Shown here piece by piece: positions 50,823 to 53,296 of a stretch of 53,296 nt of DNA; the first letter of the stretch is position 1; each line of letters opens with the position of its first letter. The position numbers were made by a program, and so were the translations under genes. Origin of the DNA: Haloferax sp. Q22 (GTDB taxonomy: Archaea; Halobacteriota; Halobacteria; Halobacteriales; Haloferacaceae); contig NZ_LOEP01000008.1 in the NCBI RefSeq assembly GCF_001482285.1, forward strand, positions 1 through 53,296. The letters run 5' to 3'. The notes under the pieces were generated by a model. The model was not told the DNA's origin. It did not search any database and saw only the letters and a program-made list of their open reading frames with translations.

Positions 50823-51233
50823 ATGACCGACCCGACGGCAGAACGCGCGATTCGAGAGATTCAGGACGCCGCGCTTAGCCGCGCGCTCACCGACGACGAC
50901 CACGCGAGGCAGTCGCTCGCAGTCGCCGGCGCGCTCGAAACGGCCAGAACAGAAGCGACCGACGCGGAGTTCGACGACGGCGGCGTGACGCTCGCGGCGT
51001 CGCTCGCGTTTGTCTCGACGCTGTTCGCACACCATCGGCTCCGCGAGTCGCTCCGGTCGAACGTCCGCGCATCCGACGACTCGGCGTGGTATCCCAGCGG
51101 TGTGCCCGCTCGCGTCGACGACGACCTCGTGGTCGCAGGCGCACGGCTCGCGGTTCGACGGTTCGGCGTCGACCCGGCGCTCGTCGGCGCGCTCGGTGAC
51201 GTTTCCACAGAAAAAGTCGCGTCGGGCGAGTGA
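50823..51233 (+). CDS. Haloarchaeal conserved hypothetical protein (136 aa)
   Basis: A soluble, helical protein starting MTDPTAERAIREIQDAALSRALTDDDHARQSLAVAGALETARTEA, with SLAFVSTLFAHHRLRESL in the middle and VVAGARLAVRRFGVDPALVGALGDV near the end. No motif that I recognise. Second gene of a small operon with the 125-residue protein. Confidence 0.75.
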   Translation: MTDPTAERAIREIQDAALSRALTDDDHARQSLAVAGALETARTEATDAEFDDGGVTLAASLAFVSTLFAHHRLRESLRSNVRASDDSAWYPSGVPARVDDDLVVAGARLAVRRFGVDPALVGALGDVSTEKVASGE

Positions 51234-51330
51234 GTAGCCCGACCGTTGGGCTCTGACAACCACGGTCGGGGGCGTAAGGGATGTGGGGGGTGCCTCTGTC
51301 CACAGTACCCGCCCGGGCGCGTGCGAAGGG

Positions 51331-51366
51331 TGAAACCCAAACCCACGCTTGCTGCGTGGGAACCCG
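51331..51366 (+). mobile_element. Possible remnant of an IS200/IS605-type (TnpB) element end
   Basis: TGAAACCC is followed by the perfect hairpin CCCACGC-TTGCT-GCGTGGG at 51342-51360 and AACCC. I remember similar GTGAAACC-plus-hairpin sequences at the right ends of haloarchaeal IS1341/TnpB elements, where they form part of the guide RNA. No tnpA or tnpB is present, so if the reading is right this is a solo end. It may instead be a transcription terminator between two convergent genes. Confidence 0.35.
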
Positions 51367-51377
51367 TGTTCGATTAG

Positions 51378-52913
51378 TTAGTTGTTGTTCGCGTGCTCCG
51401 GCGGGCCACCACCGTTGCCGTTACCGTTGGACTCGTCATCGTCTTCCGACTCCTCGTCAGCGTCATCCGACTCCTCGTCAGCGTCATCGTCGGTCTCGGT
51501 ATCCTCGGCGTCGGCCTGCTCGGTCTCGGCGGTCTCCTCGTCGTCTTCGTCGCTCGCCTTGTCGTTGTTGGCGTGTTCCGGCGGGCCACCCGCGTTACCG
51601 TTCTTGGCTTTGCCGGAGTTTCCGGGAGCGTCCTCCTCGCCGTCAGCGTCGTCGCTGCTGTTCTTCGGGCCGGCGTGGTCCGGACGCTTGTCGTCGGCGT
51701 TACCCGGGTTGTTCTGGGTCACGAAGTCGGAGACGGCCTGTCCGAGCGGGCCGTCAGTACCCGTGTCCTTGAGTCGCTCGACGAAGCTGCTGACGAGTTG
51801 CCCGAACGGGTCGTCCTCGGCGACCTCACCCTGCAGGGTGGCGCTCGTCTCGGCGTTGAGGCCGTCGTACTCGGCGGTCACGTCGACCGTGACACTCTGC
51901 AGGGGCGCGATGAGTTCGACGGAACCGTTCGCGTCCGTCTCGTATTCGCCCGCGTCCGTGTAGTTGCCCTCGACCGCGACCGAGGCGTTTTCGACGGGTT
52001 CGCCGTCTTCGGTCACGGTGATGGTGACCGATTGGTTTTCGTCCTGCGAGACGGAGACGTTGAGGTCGTCAGCCTCGACCGCGACCGTGGTCTCGGCGGA
52101 GAGGCCGTCGGCCGTCGCGACGAACGTCAGGTTCGTCGTGGTCGTCGGCTCGGCGACCTCAACGGTGCCGTTGGCGTCCGTCTCGTACGTGCCGTTGTCG
52201 GCGTAGTCAGTTCCGTTGACCTGAACCGATGCGTTCTCGACCGGCTCTCCGTCCTGCGTGACGGTGGCGATGACGGTGTCGTTGGCGTCGTCAACCTCGG
52301 CGGTGACGGTGAGGTCGTCGGCCTCGACTGCGACCGTCGTCTCAGCAGTAAGGTCGCCGTCCATCGCGACGAACGTCAGGTTCGTCGTGGTCGTCGGTTC
52401 GGCAACCTCGACGGTACCGTTGGCGTCCGTCTCGTACGTACCGTTGTCGTACGCGCTCCCGTTGACCATGACAGATGCGCCCTCGACGGCGTCGCCGTAC
52501 TGGGTGACGGTGGCGATGAGCGTGTCGTTGGCGTCGTCAGCCTCGACGGAGATGTCGAGGGACTCGTCGAGCGGGACGAGGACGACGGACGTGGCGGTCG
52601 TGTTGTTCCCCTCGGTGACGGTGAACGTCGCGTTCACGCGTTCCTGCGGGTTGGGGAGGTCGACGGTGCCGTTCGCGCCCGTCGTGTACGTTCCGTTCCC
52701 GGAGTAGTTACCGCTCGATTCGACGACGACCGTCGCGTTCTCGACGGCCGTCTCGTTCCGTGTCACGGTCACTGTCGCGTCGCCCGTGTCGGCGTCCTGC
52801 GTGACGCCGACCTGGAGGGCATCGGTGCTCGCTGCACCGACGGTCCCGGGGACCATCGCGACGGCGAGCATCGCAACGACCATGACTACGGTAAGGTGTT
52901 TGCTGCCGCGCAT
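51378..52913 (-). CDS. Secreted Ig-like repeat glycoprotein, unknown function
   Basis: The 511-residue protein has a Sec-type signal (about 1-28, LTVVMVVAMLAVAMVPGTVGA), then four Ig-like beta modules at about 33-115, 119-197, 200-281 and 284-361. Modules 2 and 3 are nearly alike (NGTYETDANGTVEVAEPTTT occurs in both). Many N-x-S/T sequons suggest N-glycosylation. After a linker (365-400) comes a long disordered Asp/Glu/Asn/Ser tail with GGPPEHANN twice, the second copy close to the C terminus. No PGF anchor or lipobox is visible. Probably attached to or released at the cell surface. A Shine-Dalgarno-like GGGAGGG sits 4 nt before the ATG. Confidence 0.88.
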   Translation of the reverse strand: MRGSKHLTVVMVVAMLAVAMVPGTVGAASTDALQVGVTQDADTGDATVTVTRNETAVENATVVVESSGNYSGNGTYTTGANGTVDLPNPQERVNATFTVTEGNNTTATSVVLVPLDESLDISVEADDANDTLIATVTQYGDAVEGASVMVNGSAYDNGTYETDANGTVEVAEPTTTTNLTFVAMDGDLTAETTVAVEADDLTVTAEVDDANDTVIATVTQDGEPVENASVQVNGTDYADNGTYETDANGTVEVAEPTTTTNLTFVATADGLSAETTVAVEADDLNVSVSQDENQSVTITVTEDGEPVENASVAVEGNYTDAGEYETDANGSVELIAPLQSVTVDVTAEYDGLNAETSATLQGEVAEDDPFGQLVSSFVERLKDTGTDGPLGQAVSDFVTQNNPGNADDKRPDHAGPKNSSDDADGEEDAPGNSGKAKNGNAGGPPEHANNDKASDEDDEETAETEQADAEDTETDDDADEESDDADEESEDDDESNGNGNGGGPPEHANNN

Positions 52914-53255
52914 GCAACCCTCCCTTCTAACCCAGATACGGTAAAAGGGGAGAATCGTAACCCCGGTTTTCGCTGAATTTCACCCCAATCAACGTGTTCG
53001 AAATCGGGCTTTCGTCTGTCGATTTCGTCGAGTTTCGAGTCGAACGACTGTCCGGATCCCGCCGAAACACCATCACGGTCGAAGGCGAGTGGTGTCGGCG
53101 GAACCGATGCGTTCGACGAGAGCGTTGCCACTCTCGGGCGTTTTCGCTGTCTCGACCGAGGGAGCGGTCGCTGTCTGTGCAGTGCGCGAGCGATTGCCGC
53201 TCGCCGTAAATGAAAAAAGCCCACTGGACCGAAGTCCAGTGGGCTCTGTATGAGT
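52914..53255. other. Intergenic region between the rRNA terminator and the Ig-repeat gene
   Basis: CTTTTACC on the minus strand (52941-52948) is a TATA-like box about 32 nt before the ATG at 52913. Between about 52950 and 53210 I see no convincing gene; frames there that cross into 53256-53296 overlap rRNA and cannot be coding. The DNA is moderately GC-rich with no notable repeat. Confidence 0.6.
53213..53245 (-). terminator. Transcription terminator of the rRNA operon
   Basis: Bases 53218-53245 form a perfect 12-bp stem AGCCCACTGGAC / GTCCAGTGGGCT. On the minus strand the loop is TTCG, a very stable tetraloop, and the stem is followed by TTTTTT (53218-53213). It lies about 10 nt after the 5S rRNA 3' end, so it should end the ribosomal transcript. 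Confidence 0.85.
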
Positions 53256-53296
53256 GGGGGCGGCGAACTGGATTTCCCAGAGGATCGCTCACTCCA
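53256..53296 (-). rRNA. 3' end of 5S rRNA (partial)
   Basis: On the minus strand the last 41 bases read TGGAGTGAGCGATCCTCTGG and then GAAATCCAGTTCGCCGCCCC plus C. This matches the 3' part of haloarchaeal 5S rRNA, which ends with UUCGCCGCC pairing with its 5' GGCGGC. The 5' part lies outside the window. The exact 3' end is uncertain by a few bases. No tRNA-Cys lies between it and the terminator, although some haloarchaeal rRNA operons have one. Confidence 0.85.

Noticed and set aside
52927-53292. Minus-strand open frames at the right edge
   Set aside because: They read through the 5S rRNA 3' end and the terminator hairpin and cannot be genes.

Overview
The window looks like the chromosome of a halophilic archaeon close to Haloferax. 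The evidence is very GC-rich, acidic proteins; archaeal information and metabolic genes (gatE, proteasome alpha, archaeal Elp3, mptE, haloarchaeal hdrB next to thyA); start codons with a TATA-like box about 25-30 nt upstream, as in leaderless transcripts; Tat-type export signals; and bacterio-opsin-activator-type regulators. The order thyA, hdrB, ... , DUF1508 protein, proteasome alpha 2 agrees with my memory of Haloferax volcanii, which I could not check here.

Layout. 1-5.0 kb: a mechanosensitive channel gene cut short at the window edge next to the tail of an unidentified gene, then elp3 and an S1/OB/DHH-like protein whose DHH motif reads DAA. 5.1-11.5 kb: small housekeeping genes (Yip1-type membrane protein, thymidine kinase, FMN reductase, DsrE-like protein, a regulator with a hydrolase, mutY, BolA-like protein). 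11.6-16.3 kb: a complete sugar ABC importer on the minus strand (binding protein, two permeases, ATPase). 16.5-20.2 kb: fumarase, a small zinc-finger protein and gatE. 20.3-26.8 kb: M48 protease, MaoC-like dehydratase, SPOUT methyltransferase, and the pterin/folate pair folP and mptE. 27.1-34.3 kb: photolyase, DJ-1/PfpI protein, Mn superoxide dismutase, SDR, MBL hydrolase, then the coupled thyA-hdrB-DUF4177 operon.

34.9-41.95 kb is the accessory-looking part. It holds a sufB without sufC or sufD, a 675-residue Tat-exported protein with 40 cysteines and four repeats, a membrane/zinc-ribbon protein with a CxxC at the membrane edge (a paralogue of a gene at 26 kb), and a Tat-exported subtilisin-like protease with two nearly identical 100-residue repeats. 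Its intergenic DNA is AT-rich and carries phased repeats and inverted repeats. This is the best candidate for an undescribed system.

41.95-53.3 kb returns to core genes: DUF1508 protein, psmA2 and a MOSC protein, two amidohydrolases around a tRNA-Glu(CUC) and a cysteine-rich HTH regulator with two matching palindromes, a GNAT acetyltransferase, YchF, several haloarchaeal hypotheticals and a secreted Ig-repeat glycoprotein. The right edge is the 3' end of a 5S rRNA on the minus strand, followed by a strong hairpin/T-run terminator, so a ribosomal RNA operon lies just outside the window.

Many apparent long frames opposite the real genes are mirror artefacts of high GC content and were left out. 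Start codons were moved inward where a family-typical N terminus and a TATA-like box agreed.
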